In this document: piece by piece, positions 26,637-35,984 of the stretch
Position numbering within the stretch: the first letter of the stretch is position 1
Layout of the letters: every line of letters begins with the position of its first letter
NCBI GenBank assembly: GCA_002389645.1
Contig: DGQE01000031.1
Coordinates: 134,574-198,573 of the forward strand
DNA: 64,000 nt
Direction: 5' to 3'
Source of the DNA: Flavobacteriales bacterium UBA4422
GTDB lineage: Bacteria > Bacteroidota > Bacteroidia > Flavobacteriales_G > Salibacteraceae
Notes under the pieces: model-generated
Told to the model about the DNA's origin: nothing
What the model saw: only the letters and a program-made list of their open reading frames with translations
Databases searched by the model: none
Made by a program: the position numbers and the translations under genes

Positions 26637-28323
26637 TGTTTCAAATATAGGTTCGGTAAGAACATTGGTTGAACTTGCTGCTGCCAAGCAGATTCAAGAT
26701 GTTGTGCTTTCTCCAGGAAGTAGAAATGCTCCCTTTATTCTGAGCTTTAATGGTCATGGTTCTTTTAATTGCCAAAGTATTCTTGACGAACGCTCTGCCG
26801 GTTTTGTAGCATTAGGAATGGCACAGCAAAAGAAAAAACCTGTTATTTTAAGTTGCACTAGTGGTTCAGCAGTATTGAATTACACTCCGGCTATGGTGGA
26901 AGCTTTTTATCAAAAGATTCCATTGGTCGCAGTTACTGCTGATAGGCCTGGTGAGTGGATTGATCAGGGAGAGGGGCAGAGTATGCGCCAAGTAAAATTG
27001 ATGGATAATGTTGTGCTGCATTCCGTGAACTTGGTTGAAGAGCATAATGATGATGATCGTTGGTATAATGGCAGGTTGATCAATGAAGCATTCGAGTTGG
27101 CGATTACGAAATCAATGCCCGTGCACATCAATGTGCCTTTGAAAGAGCCTTTATACGGTACAGCTCCTTCTTCATATGTCATGCCACAAGCATTTGAGAT
27201 AGTTGAGTCTAAAAAGATGCTTTCTGATTCGGAGCTGGATAAGCTTAAAGGGATATTTCAAGCATCGAATAAAGTATTGGTACTTGTAGCTCAAGGTAAA
27301 GAAAGTGCTGAATGTATAGAAGCATTGCGAGAGATGAATGCTTGTTCGAAAGTGGCCATTGTAACTGAAACCCATGCCAATTTATATCATTTAGGCTTCG
27401 TAAGCTGTATTGATCGGACTATCGAAAGTTTTATCAATTCAGATGCTGAGGTTGACTATATCCCTGACCTTTTTATCACCGTTGGCTCTAACGTCATCAG
27501 TAAGAAGATTAAATCACTTTTCCGAAGACACAAGAAGATTATTGCAGATCACTGGCATTTTGGTGATGAAGTTATGGACACCTTCCAGTCATTGACTAAA
27601 TTGATTAAGGCTGAGGCCAATCCTATATTGAGCTATTTGAGCGGATCGCTTGAAAGCAATGCGAGCCAATTCGGAAATAGTTGGCGAGCTCGGTTTTTTG
27701 AAATGGAACAAAGGCACATTGAGTTTCTTAAAACATCTGCTTACAGCGACCTCAAAGTATTTGAGATCATTAATGACTTTATACCTGATCAGACTTCTGT
27801 TCAGATGGGTAACTCAAGTGTTGTCAGGTATATTCAATTGTTCAATCAAATTAGGACGGTTTCTTATTTTGGAAATAGAGGTGTTAGTGGAATTGAGGGA
27901 AGCACATCTACGGCAGTTGGAGCTGCTCAAAGCTGTGACGAATTAACCCTATTAATCAGCGGGGATCAAGCCTTTAGGTATGATTCGAATGCGCTTGCAA
28001 TTAAAAATGGCACTGAGAATTTGAGGGTCATCGTGATTAATAATGGAGGTGGGAATATTTTTAGAATTATTGACGGACCAAAAGACCATGATGTGAGTCA
28101 TGATTACATTGAAAAAGTTGATGAACAGCCCATAGGTAAGTTGGTCGAATACCACGGTATTGACTACAAAGAAGCTCGTAATTTTAGTTCTTTAGTAAAA
28201 GGGCTCGAATGGCTGTTTAATCCTGAGCGGTCAACTTCTGGAGTGCTGGAAATCTTTACACCGAGAGTTGATAGCCCTCAGATTTTCAAGTCATATTTGG
28301 GTTTTTTAAAGGAGGGTAAATAG
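26629..28323 (+). CDS. menD: SEPHCHC synthase (menaquinone pathway)
   Basis: The TPP-dependent enzyme joining isochorismate and 2-oxoglutarate to give SEPHCHC. Its 564 residues show SPGSRNAPFILSF near residue 27, LDERSAGFVALGMA with the catalytic glutamate, TSGSAVLNYTPAMVEA, TADRPGE, and the TPP/Mg site GDQAFRYDSNAL and INNGGGNIF. It is translationally coupled to menF. Other men genes (menB, menE, menC, menA) are not in the window. Menaquinone as the respiratory quinone fits Bacteroidota. Confidence 0.97.
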   Translation: MGDVSNIGSVRTLVELAAAKQIQDVVLSPGSRNAPFILSFNGHGSFNCQSILDERSAGFVALGMAQQKKKPVILSCTSGSAVLNYTPAMVEAFYQKIPLVAVTADRPGEWIDQGEGQSMRQVKLMDNVVLHSVNLVEEHNDDDRWYNGRLINEAFELAITKSMPVHINVPLKEPLYGTAPSSYVMPQAFEIVESKKMLSDSELDKLKGIFQASNKVLVLVAQGKESAECIEALREMNACSKVAIVTETHANLYHLGFVSCIDRTIESFINSDAEVDYIPDLFITVGSNVISKKIKSLFRRHKKIIADHWHFGDEVMDTFQSLTKLIKAEANPILSYLSGSLESNASQFGNSWRARFFEMEQRHIEFLKTSAYSDLKVFEIINDFIPDQTSVQMGNSSVVRYIQLFNQIRTVSYFGNRGVSGIEGSTSTAVGAAQSCDELTLLISGDQAFRYDSNALAIKNGTENLRVIVINNGGGNIFRIIDGPKDHDVSHDYIEKVDEQPIGKLVEYHGIDYKEARNFSSLVKGLEWLFNPERSTSGVLEIFTPRVDSPQIFKSYLGFLKEGK

Positions 28324-28365
28324 GCTAGTGGTAGATTCAAAAAATCTAGCTTCCTTTCCTAGTCA

Positions 28366-28812
28366 ATGAATTACCTGAGACAGTTCCAATATAATGAGGA
28401 AATAATAGGGCGGTATGTCGATGTCCTTAATGATCACCCTGAATCTCCTGAATTGGCTAAAAAGCTAATAAGTCATTTGCTAAATGCCCTAGAAATTTGG
28501 GTGAGTAGAGTTGAAGGACGAGAGTCACAGGCAGAAACGTGGCAGGTGCATGAAACTTCTAGCTTACACAAGTTGAATCAAAAATGCCATAACGCTATTT
28601 TTCAATTGCTTGAGTTCGGTAACCTTAGAAAAGTTCATACTTATCAAAACTCAAAAGGAGAGACGTTCAGTAATACACTTGATGAGGTGCTAACGCATCT
28701 TATAATACACTCGGCACATCATCGTGCCCAAATCTCAGCGGTGTGGAGTGAAGTAGGCATTGAACCTCCAGTATGCGATTTCATTTTTTGGGCGCGCGAC
28801 AAAAACAGGTAG
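28366..28812 (+). CDS. DinB-family protein
   Basis: A 148-residue four-helix protein of the DinB/DfsB superfamily, small metal-binding proteins, some of which act in thiol transfer or stress. Candidate metal ligands are H38 or H51-type residues in the first helices and the C-terminal HLIIHSAHHRAQIS (about 112-125), which matches the H-x3-H tail of the family. No reaction can be assigned. It starts 42 bases behind menD and ends before a 93-base gap; the menD link may be only positional. Confidence 0.8.
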   Translation: MNYLRQFQYNEEIIGRYVDVLNDHPESPELAKKLISHLLNALEIWVSRVEGRESQAETWQVHETSSLHKLNQKCHNAIFQLLEFGNLRKVHTYQNSKGETFSNTLDEVLTHLIIHSAHHRAQISAVWSEVGIEPPVCDFIFWARDKNR

Positions 28813-28917
28813 CCTCGATTCTACATCAACATTTGCGGGTTAATAATTATAGGTAAGAGCTTTCACTAGCTTTAAGGCTAAGGGTAAATTAGCACATTCC
28901 TAAAATTGTTTGTATAC

Positions 28918-31900
28918 GTGCGATACGCCAAATTCTTACTAATAGGCCTGCTCTCTCTGCCCACTTTGCTTTTGGCGCAGATGACCATGACCTTTGATCA
29001 TGATCTCTTGAGTTACAGTCGTGGCTTAGAACTTTTCGAGAAACAAAAATACGGGGCTGCAAAAGAGCAGTTCGAGCAATCAATCATTAGGGTTGATGAT
29101 CAGAATTCTGAAATTAGTGCTAACGCGCATTTTTACAAAGCTGCTTGCGCAGTGGGGCTATTTCACAAAGATGCAGAGTTTCTGCTCAAAGAGTTTGTAA
29201 GAAATTACAGCACTAGTCCGCGTACAACAGAAGCGTGGTATTTACTTGGCAACTTTAATTACCGGAAAAAGGATTGGGAAGATGCAGTCAACTATTATAA
29301 TGAAATAGCTGCTGATGATCTTCCAGAACCATTAAGAAGCGAATACTTGTTTAAGAAAGGATATTCCTTTTTTCAAGAAGGTGATTTGGGTCAAGCCGCA
29401 GATCAGTTCTTTCAGATGAAGAACGAGGCATCAGTATATTACGCTCCTGGCGCTTATTATTTTGCTCACATAAACTATGAACAAGGTAAGTACGCAACTG
29501 CACTAAAATCATTTAAGAGCCTCGAAAACCACCCACAGTTTGGTGAGGTGATTCCTTACTACATCGTTCAAGTTTATCATTTTCAAGAGGAGTATGATAA
29601 TTTAGTTGATTACGGAAAGCCGTTTTTAGAGAAAGATGATGTTAAAAGAAAGGCTGAAATAAGTCGTTTAGTCGGTGAGGCGCTTTATCACAAACAAGTT
29701 TATGATGAAGCAGTTCCTTTTCTGGAAAACTTCATGGAAAGCAGGCTTCCTAAGCAAGGAGATGATTACTATGTCTTGGGTTATTCGTATTACAGAAGTG
29801 ATAATTTCGATAAGGCTGCTGAGCAGTTTTCTAAGATTTCATATAGTGATGACTTGCTCGGTCAAAACGCTTCCTACCATTTAGGCGAGACATATCTGAA
29901 GGCAAATAAAAAGTCATATGCAAGAAATGCATATCGCTCGGCCTCTCGAATGGATTTTGATCCGGTATTGAAAGAGGATGCATTGTTTAAGTATGCGCAG
30001 CTTTCCTATGAGCTGAGTTATGATCCTTATCAAGGCGCAATAGATGCTTTCAAAGAATACATAAAAGCATATCCAGAGGCGGAACGCACGCAAGAGGCAT
30101 TTGACTATTTGGTAAATATTTACCTCACATCAAAAAATTATGACGCGGCACTTTCATCAATTGAAGAGTATAAGAATCCTGATTTAAGATTACAAGAAGC
30201 ATATCAGCGCATTGCTTTTAATAAAGGCGTTTCTCTTTTTCAAGATAAGTTATACAAAGATGCTATAGCTTATTTTGATCGTTCGTTGAAGTTTAAGCTT
30301 AACAAGACTATTGCCGCTTCCTGCAAGTATTGGAAGGCAGAAGCATTGTTCAACAGTGGAGATTTTAAAAATGCGGTTGAGACCTATGAAGACTTTATTT
30401 ACGCTCCAGGAGCTGTGTTGACTCCTTATTTCAATTTGGCTAACTACAACATTGGCTATGCCTTTTTTCAACAAGATAAATTTATTGAAGCTCCGTCATG
30501 GTTTAGAAGGTTTACATCTTATAGCAGAGAAAAGGGTCAAGTAAAGTTGACAGATGCAAATTTGAGGATAGGGGATAGCTATTTTATGCTTAATCAGTAT
30601 GATGCCGCCTTTGAATATTATGAGATTGCTGACAAGCAAGGAAAGTCAGACCCTGACTATGCTTTGTATCAAATGGCCATGACTCAAGGGTTGATGAAAA
30701 AAATGAAGGGTAAGCAAGAATCTTTAGAAAAATTGACCAAGAATTACCCTGAATCTCATTTTTTGGATGCCGCCTATTATGAATTGGGGCGTGTTGATGT
30801 TGCACTTGGTAATAACGAGGAGGCGCTGTCTAAATTCAATAAGGTGGTTGATCAGTTTCCTGGAAGTAGCTACGTTAGAAAGTCCCTAGCCAGTATTGGT
30901 CAAACGTATTACAATCAACAGAATGATGAAGAGGCGTTAAAGGTTTATTTGAAAATAGTAAACGACTACCCTACTTACGATGACACACGAGAGGCTCTGA
31001 TTGGGATTCAGAATATCTATACTGACCGCGGGGAGGTTGAAAAGTACGAAACGCTTATATCATCGTTAGACTTCGTTAATATCTCCGACATGGCTTTGGA
31101 TAGTATTAATTATGAGTCTGCTGAAAATCAGTATTTCAATGGGCAATGTAAAGAAGCTGTTGCTGCATTTAACAAGTATTTAGATCGCTTTGAAAAAGGG
31201 ATTTTTGCTCTAAACGCCAAGCTCTATCGTGCAGAATGCATGAGCAAGATGGGGCAAGACGTTCAAGCGATTAAAGATTATGAGTATGTGGCTAATCAAC
31301 CTAAGAACAAATTTTCTGAGTCAGCGCTTGTAAAAGCCGCTAGAGTAAACTTTGCTAATGAGAACTTCCCTGATGCATTGGCTTATTACAAGAGGTTGTC
31401 AATGCTCGGGCAATACAAGAGTAATCTACTAGAAGCTGAAATTGGCCAAATGCGATGTAACTATAGACTTAACAATTATCAAGGTGCTATAGCTAATGCT
31501 TTCATTACCCTTGAGGAGGATAAAACGGACCAAAACATTAAAACAGAGGCGAATTTGATCATAGCCAAATCAAATTTGAAATTAGAAAGTCCGGTTGAAG
31601 CGATGACGTACCTGGATAAGGTCATGTCTAACGGAGCTCCTTCACAGTCAGCTGAGGCGATGTATTTGAAAGCAAGAGTCCAATTCAATATGGATGCTTT
31701 AGACTCTGCAGAAACATTGGTTTTTCAATTGGTAGAGACATATCAGTCACAGTCATACTGGTTGGGAAAGAGTCTTTTGCTGCTCACTGATATTTATATG
31801 ACAAGAGGTGATCTGTTTCAAGCTAAAGCCACACTTCAGAGTATTCTTGATAACTATGATAAAGACGATGATGTGAAAGCATTAGCGGAGGAAAAATTGA

Positions 31901-32037
31901 AAACAGTAGAGGAATTAGAAAGCATTCCCGCAGAAGAGGAAGTAATTGAATTTGAAATTGAGTTGAATGAAAATAGCTCTGAAGAACAAAATAATGTTGA
32001 TGCTCAATCACCAAATAATTCTGATGAAAATGAATAA
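28918..32037 (+). CDS. Very large exported TPR protein
   Basis: A protein of about 1040 residues made almost entirely of TPR-like helical pairs, from about residue 30 to 1000, after a signal peptide (ends LLLAQ). A Glu/Ser/Asn-rich acidic tail ends it. Repeats such as ALKSFKSL, FDKAAEQFSKISY and NNEEALSKFNKVVDQFPGS are of the YbgF/BamD kind found in periplasmic scaffolds. The start is GTG 28918 (MRYAKF...) or TTG 28906; no ATG fits. It overlaps the following outer-membrane protein gene by up to 14 bases, so the two are probably partners. Function is unknown. Confidence 0.85.
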   Translation: MRYAKFLLIGLLSLPTLLLAQMTMTFDHDLLSYSRGLELFEKQKYGAAKEQFEQSIIRVDDQNSEISANAHFYKAACAVGLFHKDAEFLLKEFVRNYSTSPRTTEAWYLLGNFNYRKKDWEDAVNYYNEIAADDLPEPLRSEYLFKKGYSFFQEGDLGQAADQFFQMKNEASVYYAPGAYYFAHINYEQGKYATALKSFKSLENHPQFGEVIPYYIVQVYHFQEEYDNLVDYGKPFLEKDDVKRKAEISRLVGEALYHKQVYDEAVPFLENFMESRLPKQGDDYYVLGYSYYRSDNFDKAAEQFSKISYSDDLLGQNASYHLGETYLKANKKSYARNAYRSASRMDFDPVLKEDALFKYAQLSYELSYDPYQGAIDAFKEYIKAYPEAERTQEAFDYLVNIYLTSKNYDAALSSIEEYKNPDLRLQEAYQRIAFNKGVSLFQDKLYKDAIAYFDRSLKFKLNKTIAASCKYWKAEALFNSGDFKNAVETYEDFIYAPGAVLTPYFNLANYNIGYAFFQQDKFIEAPSWFRRFTSYSREKGQVKLTDANLRIGDSYFMLNQYDAAFEYYEIADKQGKSDPDYALYQMAMTQGLMKKMKGKQESLEKLTKNYPESHFLDAAYYELGRVDVALGNNEEALSKFNKVVDQFPGSSYVRKSLASIGQTYYNQQNDEEALKVYLKIVNDYPTYDDTREALIGIQNIYTDRGEVEKYETLISSLDFVNISDMALDSINYESAENQYFNGQCKEAVAAFNKYLDRFEKGIFALNAKLYRAECMSKMGQDVQAIKDYEYVANQPKNKFSESALVKAARVNFANENFPDALAYYKRLSMLGQYKSNLLEAEIGQMRCNYRLNNYQGAIANAFITLEEDKTDQNIKTEANLIIAKSNLKLESPVEAMTYLDKVMSNGAPSQSAEAMYLKARVQFNMDALDSAETLVFQLVETYQSQSYWLGKSLLLLTDIYMTRGDLFQAKATLQSILDNYDKDDDVKALAEEKLKTVEELESIPAEEEVIEFEIELNENSSEEQNNVDAQSPNNSDENE

Positions 32038-33841
32038 GCACCTAATATTACTCTTCATGAGTTTGGGGTTTGGTGTAAATTCTCAATCTCAGGTAGCTCG
32101 ATCGGGATCAGATGATACGTTAAGAACGAGAATTGTTACGGTTTTTGACTACAAGCCAACTATTAGCGATGCGAAAAAACTATCGCTTTCACCAACTGTG
32201 ATTGACACTACTTTGCCGAAGCCTGAGGCAGTTTATCAGTTTGATACAAGGATGTTTAATACTACCTATGTTCCTGACAGCATTAATGCTGCAAAAATGA
32301 AAGGTGAGCCGCTTGATCCTCTATATAGAGGCTATTTGAAGGGTGGATTAGGTAATGGTATCAACTATATGTTGGATGGATATGTAAACTCTTTAAGATC
32401 TCGTGAAGGCGAGTTAGGATTTGAATTGCACGGCAGAGGTACACAAGGTGTGTTAAATGATTTACCTCCTGCCAATTGTAATATGTGGCAAACCGCCATC
32501 TCCGGAAAGAAGTTTTTCAAAAAACATTCACTTTCGGGTAAGGTTGGGTTTGAAAGGGAAAGAATTCAATACTACGGCTATGATTATAACGACACCCTAA
32601 TCGCACCTTTATACTTGGAGTATCAAGGAAATGAAGATGCGTTTAAACAAGTATATAATGAGCTATTTGCTGATGTTGAGTTGAAGAGTTTCTATACAGA
32701 CTCAAACAAATTAAATCATGACCTGAAGTTACATTATGACTACTTCTCGGATAAAAACGCATCCAATTTTGAGCACAATGTTGTATTCAATGCATTGGGT
32801 TCGCGTTATTTTGGCAAGCATTTAGGAAGTTTGGACTTCTCTACAGACTTGAATAATGTAAATTATGTCAATGGCTTTTATTTTGCTCCTTATGACACAA
32901 TAGCGTCTTCAGTTACCAATACGATTTTAGGACTTACACCTAAAATCACTAGCCAATATCGGAAATTTAGGATTCAAATAGGAGTGAAGGCGCAAATGGA
33001 TTTACAAGCCAATGCAACTACTCTGCGCTTGTACCCTGATATTTATTTGAAATATAATCTGGTTAAAGAGTTGATTATTCCTTATGCTGGAATCACCGGA
33101 GGGCTGAATAGAAATAATTTGAATAACCTAACGGAGACCAATCCGTTTTTGTGGCCAGCTCTTACACCACTTCAAAACACAGATCGAGAGTTCCATGTTT
33201 CTGGTGGCTTCAGAGGGTCTGTATCTCGAAAATTCACTTATAATCTTTATGGAGGTTACTATAGAGAACGCAATGCTCCATTGTTTGTGAATTATAATGC
33301 AAGTCAGTTTAATCCTAACTTTACACCTTTTGGAGTTAACTACTTCACGTTAGTTTATGATACGCTCACAGTGACTGAGTTTGGAGGTGAATTAACCTAT
33401 CGAGTAGACGAGAAATTGCATGTAGTAGCTGCTGGAGTGTTTAGAGATTTTCAGACGACTAGAGAAGTTGAAGCGTGGCAACGTCCAAATTTTGAGATTT
33501 CCGCATCAGGATTTTATCAGTTGAGAAATAAGATTATCGTAAAGGCCGAATTGCATTTGTTAGGTCCTCAGTATGCCAAACGATATAAAGACTATATAGT
33601 AGATGACCCAGAATCTGTTGGTACTGAATTTTACAATGACCAGCCAATTTCAGTAGTGAGTGATCGATTAAAACCAATCGTTGACGCTAACATAGGAGTG
33701 GAATATCGCTATACAGAAAAACTTTCTGGATTTATTAGTTTGAATAATCTTTTAATTCAGAGATATCAGCGTTGGAACAACTATCCTGTCCAAAGATTCA
33801 ACGTAATGGCTGGTTTAACCTATTCTTTCTGGAAAGAGTAG
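32024..33841 (+). CDS. Outer-membrane beta-barrel protein, coupled to the TPR protein
   Basis: About 605 residues. I start it at ATG 32024 (MKMNKHLILLFMSLGFGVNS); ATG 32030 is equally possible and an earlier ATG at 31967 would spoil the signal peptide. After a short N-terminal segment (DTLRTRIVTVFDYKPTISDA), the rest is long alternating strands rich in Tyr, Phe and Asn with short turns, ending in FNVMAGLTYSFWKE, as in outer-membrane barrels. It lacks a recognisable TonB plug domain or TonB box. The start overlaps the TPR gene stop, suggesting a two-component envelope complex. Substrate unknown. Confidence 0.75.
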   Translation: MKMNKHLILLFMSLGFGVNSQSQVARSGSDDTLRTRIVTVFDYKPTISDAKKLSLSPTVIDTTLPKPEAVYQFDTRMFNTTYVPDSINAAKMKGEPLDPLYRGYLKGGLGNGINYMLDGYVNSLRSREGELGFELHGRGTQGVLNDLPPANCNMWQTAISGKKFFKKHSLSGKVGFERERIQYYGYDYNDTLIAPLYLEYQGNEDAFKQVYNELFADVELKSFYTDSNKLNHDLKLHYDYFSDKNASNFEHNVVFNALGSRYFGKHLGSLDFSTDLNNVNYVNGFYFAPYDTIASSVTNTILGLTPKITSQYRKFRIQIGVKAQMDLQANATTLRLYPDIYLKYNLVKELIIPYAGITGGLNRNNLNNLTETNPFLWPALTPLQNTDREFHVSGGFRGSVSRKFTYNLYGGYYRERNAPLFVNYNASQFNPNFTPFGVNYFTLVYDTLTVTEFGGELTYRVDEKLHVVAAGVFRDFQTTREVEAWQRPNFEISASGFYQLRNKIIVKAELHLLGPQYAKRYKDYIVDDPESVGTEFYNDQPISVVSDRLKPIVDANIGVEYRYTEKLSGFISLNNLLIQRYQRWNNYPVQRFNVMAGLTYSFWKE

Positions 33842-33886
33842 AATTCTGTTAATTGACTGTTGATAAAACCCTTGTATTTATTGGTA

Positions 33887-33913
33887 TTCAAGGAAGATTA
33901 AAGACGCCTTGAA
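33887..33913. repeat. Inverted repeat upstream of the gyrB -7 box
   Basis: TTCAAGG (33887-33893) and CCTTGAA (33907-33913) are perfect inverted copies separated by 13 bases. The right arm ends three bases before the TATATTTG box. No T run follows, so it does not look like a terminator; an operator or chance are both possible. Confidence 0.35.
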
Positions 33914-33916
33914 GGT

Positions 33917-33924
33917 TATATTTG
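33917..33924 (+). promoter_or_regulatory. -7 box for gyrB
   Basis: TATATTTG matches TAnnTTTG exactly and lies 24 bases before the gyrB ATG at 33949. No TTG is found at the normal -33 distance; an inverted repeat occupies that region. Confidence 0.5.
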
Positions 33925-33948
33925 AGCGTTTAGTAAACCCCCTGTTTA

Positions 33949-35904
33949 ATGAGTGAAGAAGAAAAACCAAAAAGCGAATATTCAGCATCCAATATTACCG
34001 TCCTTGAAGGACTTGATGCGGTGCGAAAGAGACCTTCGATGTACATTGGAGATGTTGGAACTAGAGGATTACACCATTTAGTATATGAAGTTGTCGACAA
34101 CTCTATAGATGAAGCTCTAGCAGGCCACGCTTCAACGATTGACGTATTAATCAATGAAGACGATTCAATTACCGTAATTGACAACGGTAGAGGTATCCCG
34201 GTAGATATGCACGAAAAGGAGAAAAAGTCTGCACTCGAGGTGGTAATGACTGTTCTTCACGCAGGTGGTAAATTTGACAAAGGATCTTACAAAGTTTCTG
34301 GTGGATTGCATGGTGTTGGTGTTTCGTGTGTGAATGCTTTGTCAACCGATCTAAAGGCTACCGTCTATAGAAATGGTGTAATTTATCAGCAAGAATATAA
34401 GATCGGAGTTCCTCAATACAGCGTAAAAGAAGTTGGAAAAGCAGATAAGAGTGGTACTGAAATTTGGTTTAAACCAGATGATACAATTTTCTCTACAACA
34501 AGCTATAACTTCGAAACTCTTTCTCATAGATTAAGAGAACTAGCATACTTGAATAAGGGAATTCGTTTGACGATCACAGACAGACGAAACATGGAAGACA
34601 ATGGGGAATACCTGAAATCAGAGTATTACTCAGATCGTGGTCTTGCTGAGTTTGTAGAGTTTTTAGATGAGGGGCGTGAAAAGCTAATTCCTGATACCAT
34701 GTATATGGAAGGGGAGAAGAATGGTATTCCCGTAGAGATCGCTATGCAGTATAACACCACGTTTGCTGAAAACCTTCACAGCTACGTCAATAATATTAAT
34801 ACCCGAGAAGGTGGAACGCACCTTGCTGGTTTCAGAAGCGGAATGACACGTACGCTTAAGAAGTATGCGGATGAATCTGGTTTGCTTTCAAAACTGAAAT
34901 TTGACATTGTAGGCGATGACTTTAGAGAAGGATTGACAGCTGTTATTTCTGTTAAAGTAATGGAGCCACAGTTTGAAGGACAAACAAAAACTAAACTTGG
35001 AAATCCTGAAGTTAGAGGTGCGGTTGACCAGGCTGTTGGAGAAATGCTATTCAATTATTTAGAAGAACATCCGAAAGAAGCTAAATATATTGTTGACAAG
35101 GTAATATTGGCTGCGCAAGCTCGTCACGCTGCTCGTAAAGCGCGCGAGATGATCCAACGAAAGAATGTACTCACAGGAAGTGGTTTACCAGGTAAATTGG
35201 CTGACTGTAGTGAGAAGGATCCAGCAAAATGCGAGGTGTTCTTAGTTGAGGGCGATTCTGCGGGTGGAACTGCAAAGCAAGGTCGTGATAGAAAGTTTCA
35301 AGCGATTCTTCCTCTTCGAGGTAAGATATTGAACGTGGAGAAAGCAATGCAGCATAAGATCTTCGAAAATGAGGAGATTAAGAATATTTACACGGCTTTA
35401 GGAGTAAGAGTTGGTACCGAAGAAGATAGCAAGGCTTTAAATATGGACAAGTTGAGGTATCACAAGATTGTGATCATGTGTGATGCTGATGTTGATGGTA
35501 GCCACATTGCAACCTTAATTTTAACTTTCTTCTTTAGATATATGAAAGAGTTGATAGAACGAGGATGCATTTATATTGCTGCTCCACCGTTGTATTTGCT
35601 TAAGAAAGGAGCCCAACAAAGGTATGCTTGGAATGAAGCTGAAAGAGATCAGATAGTTGCTGAGCTTAAAGGAGCAGGAAAAGAATCTGGAATTGGAATT
35701 CAGCGCTATAAGGGACTTGGTGAAATGAATGCAGAACAACTTTGGGAAACAACCATGAATCCTGATTTTAGAATGCTGCGTCAGGTATCAATTGATAATG
35801 CTGCAGATGCTGATCATACATTCAGCATGTTAATGGGTGATGAAGTTCCTCCTAGAAGAGAGTTTATCGAGAAGAACGCCAAGTACGCTAAGATTGACGT
35901 ATAA
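33949..35904 (+). CDS. gyrB: DNA gyrase subunit B
   Basis: The ATPase subunit of gyrase, which introduces negative supercoils with GyrA. Its 651 residues are typical of Bacteroidota. GHKL ATPase motifs are seen in EVVDNSIDEALAGHA, VIDNGRGIPVDMHEKEKKSA and the GKFDKGSYKVSGGLHGVG lid. The Toprim domain has VEGDSAGGTAKQGRDRKFQA and the DADVDGSHI acidic triad; the C-terminal part has QRYKGLGEMNAEQLWETTM. Quinolone-region residues look wild type by eye. The ATG at 33949 is the only sensible start. It has its own promoter box and a strong terminator. Confidence 0.98.
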   Translation: MSEEEKPKSEYSASNITVLEGLDAVRKRPSMYIGDVGTRGLHHLVYEVVDNSIDEALAGHASTIDVLINEDDSITVIDNGRGIPVDMHEKEKKSALEVVMTVLHAGGKFDKGSYKVSGGLHGVGVSCVNALSTDLKATVYRNGVIYQQEYKIGVPQYSVKEVGKADKSGTEIWFKPDDTIFSTTSYNFETLSHRLRELAYLNKGIRLTITDRRNMEDNGEYLKSEYYSDRGLAEFVEFLDEGREKLIPDTMYMEGEKNGIPVEIAMQYNTTFAENLHSYVNNINTREGGTHLAGFRSGMTRTLKKYADESGLLSKLKFDIVGDDFREGLTAVISVKVMEPQFEGQTKTKLGNPEVRGAVDQAVGEMLFNYLEEHPKEAKYIVDKVILAAQARHAARKAREMIQRKNVLTGSGLPGKLADCSEKDPAKCEVFLVEGDSAGGTAKQGRDRKFQAILPLRGKILNVEKAMQHKIFENEEIKNIYTALGVRVGTEEDSKALNMDKLRYHKIVIMCDADVDGSHIATLILTFFFRYMKELIERGCIYIAAPPLYLLKKGAQQRYAWNEAERDQIVAELKGAGKESGIGIQRYKGLGEMNAEQLWETTMNPDFRMLRQVSIDNAADADHTFSMLMGDEVPPRREFIEKNAKYAKIDV

Positions 35905-35935
35905 GAGAAGATAAAGTAAGATTTACCTAAGTTAT

Positions 35936-35984
35936 GCGGAACAATACTTCTTTAAAGAGATGTTATTGTTCCGCTTATTTTTTT
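35936..35984 (+). terminator. gyrB terminator lying inside the convergent gene's coding end
   Basis: GCGGAACAATA (35936-35946) pairs perfectly with TATTGTTCCGC (35964-35974) and is followed by TTATTTTTTTT. The inner loop holds the palindrome TCTTTAAAGA. The right arm and T tract coincide with the final codons of the anti-sigma-like gene on the minus strand. Confidence 0.85.

Noticed and set aside
29000..32000. Possible DNA-level repeats in the large TPR gene
   Set aside because: Repeats exist at protein level only; the DNA units have diverged and no tandem nucleotide repeat is visible.
31967..32023. ATG at 31967 as the start of the barrel protein
   Set aside because: It would put about 20 extra residues before a clear signal peptide and deep inside the TPR gene; ATG 32024 or 32030 fits better.
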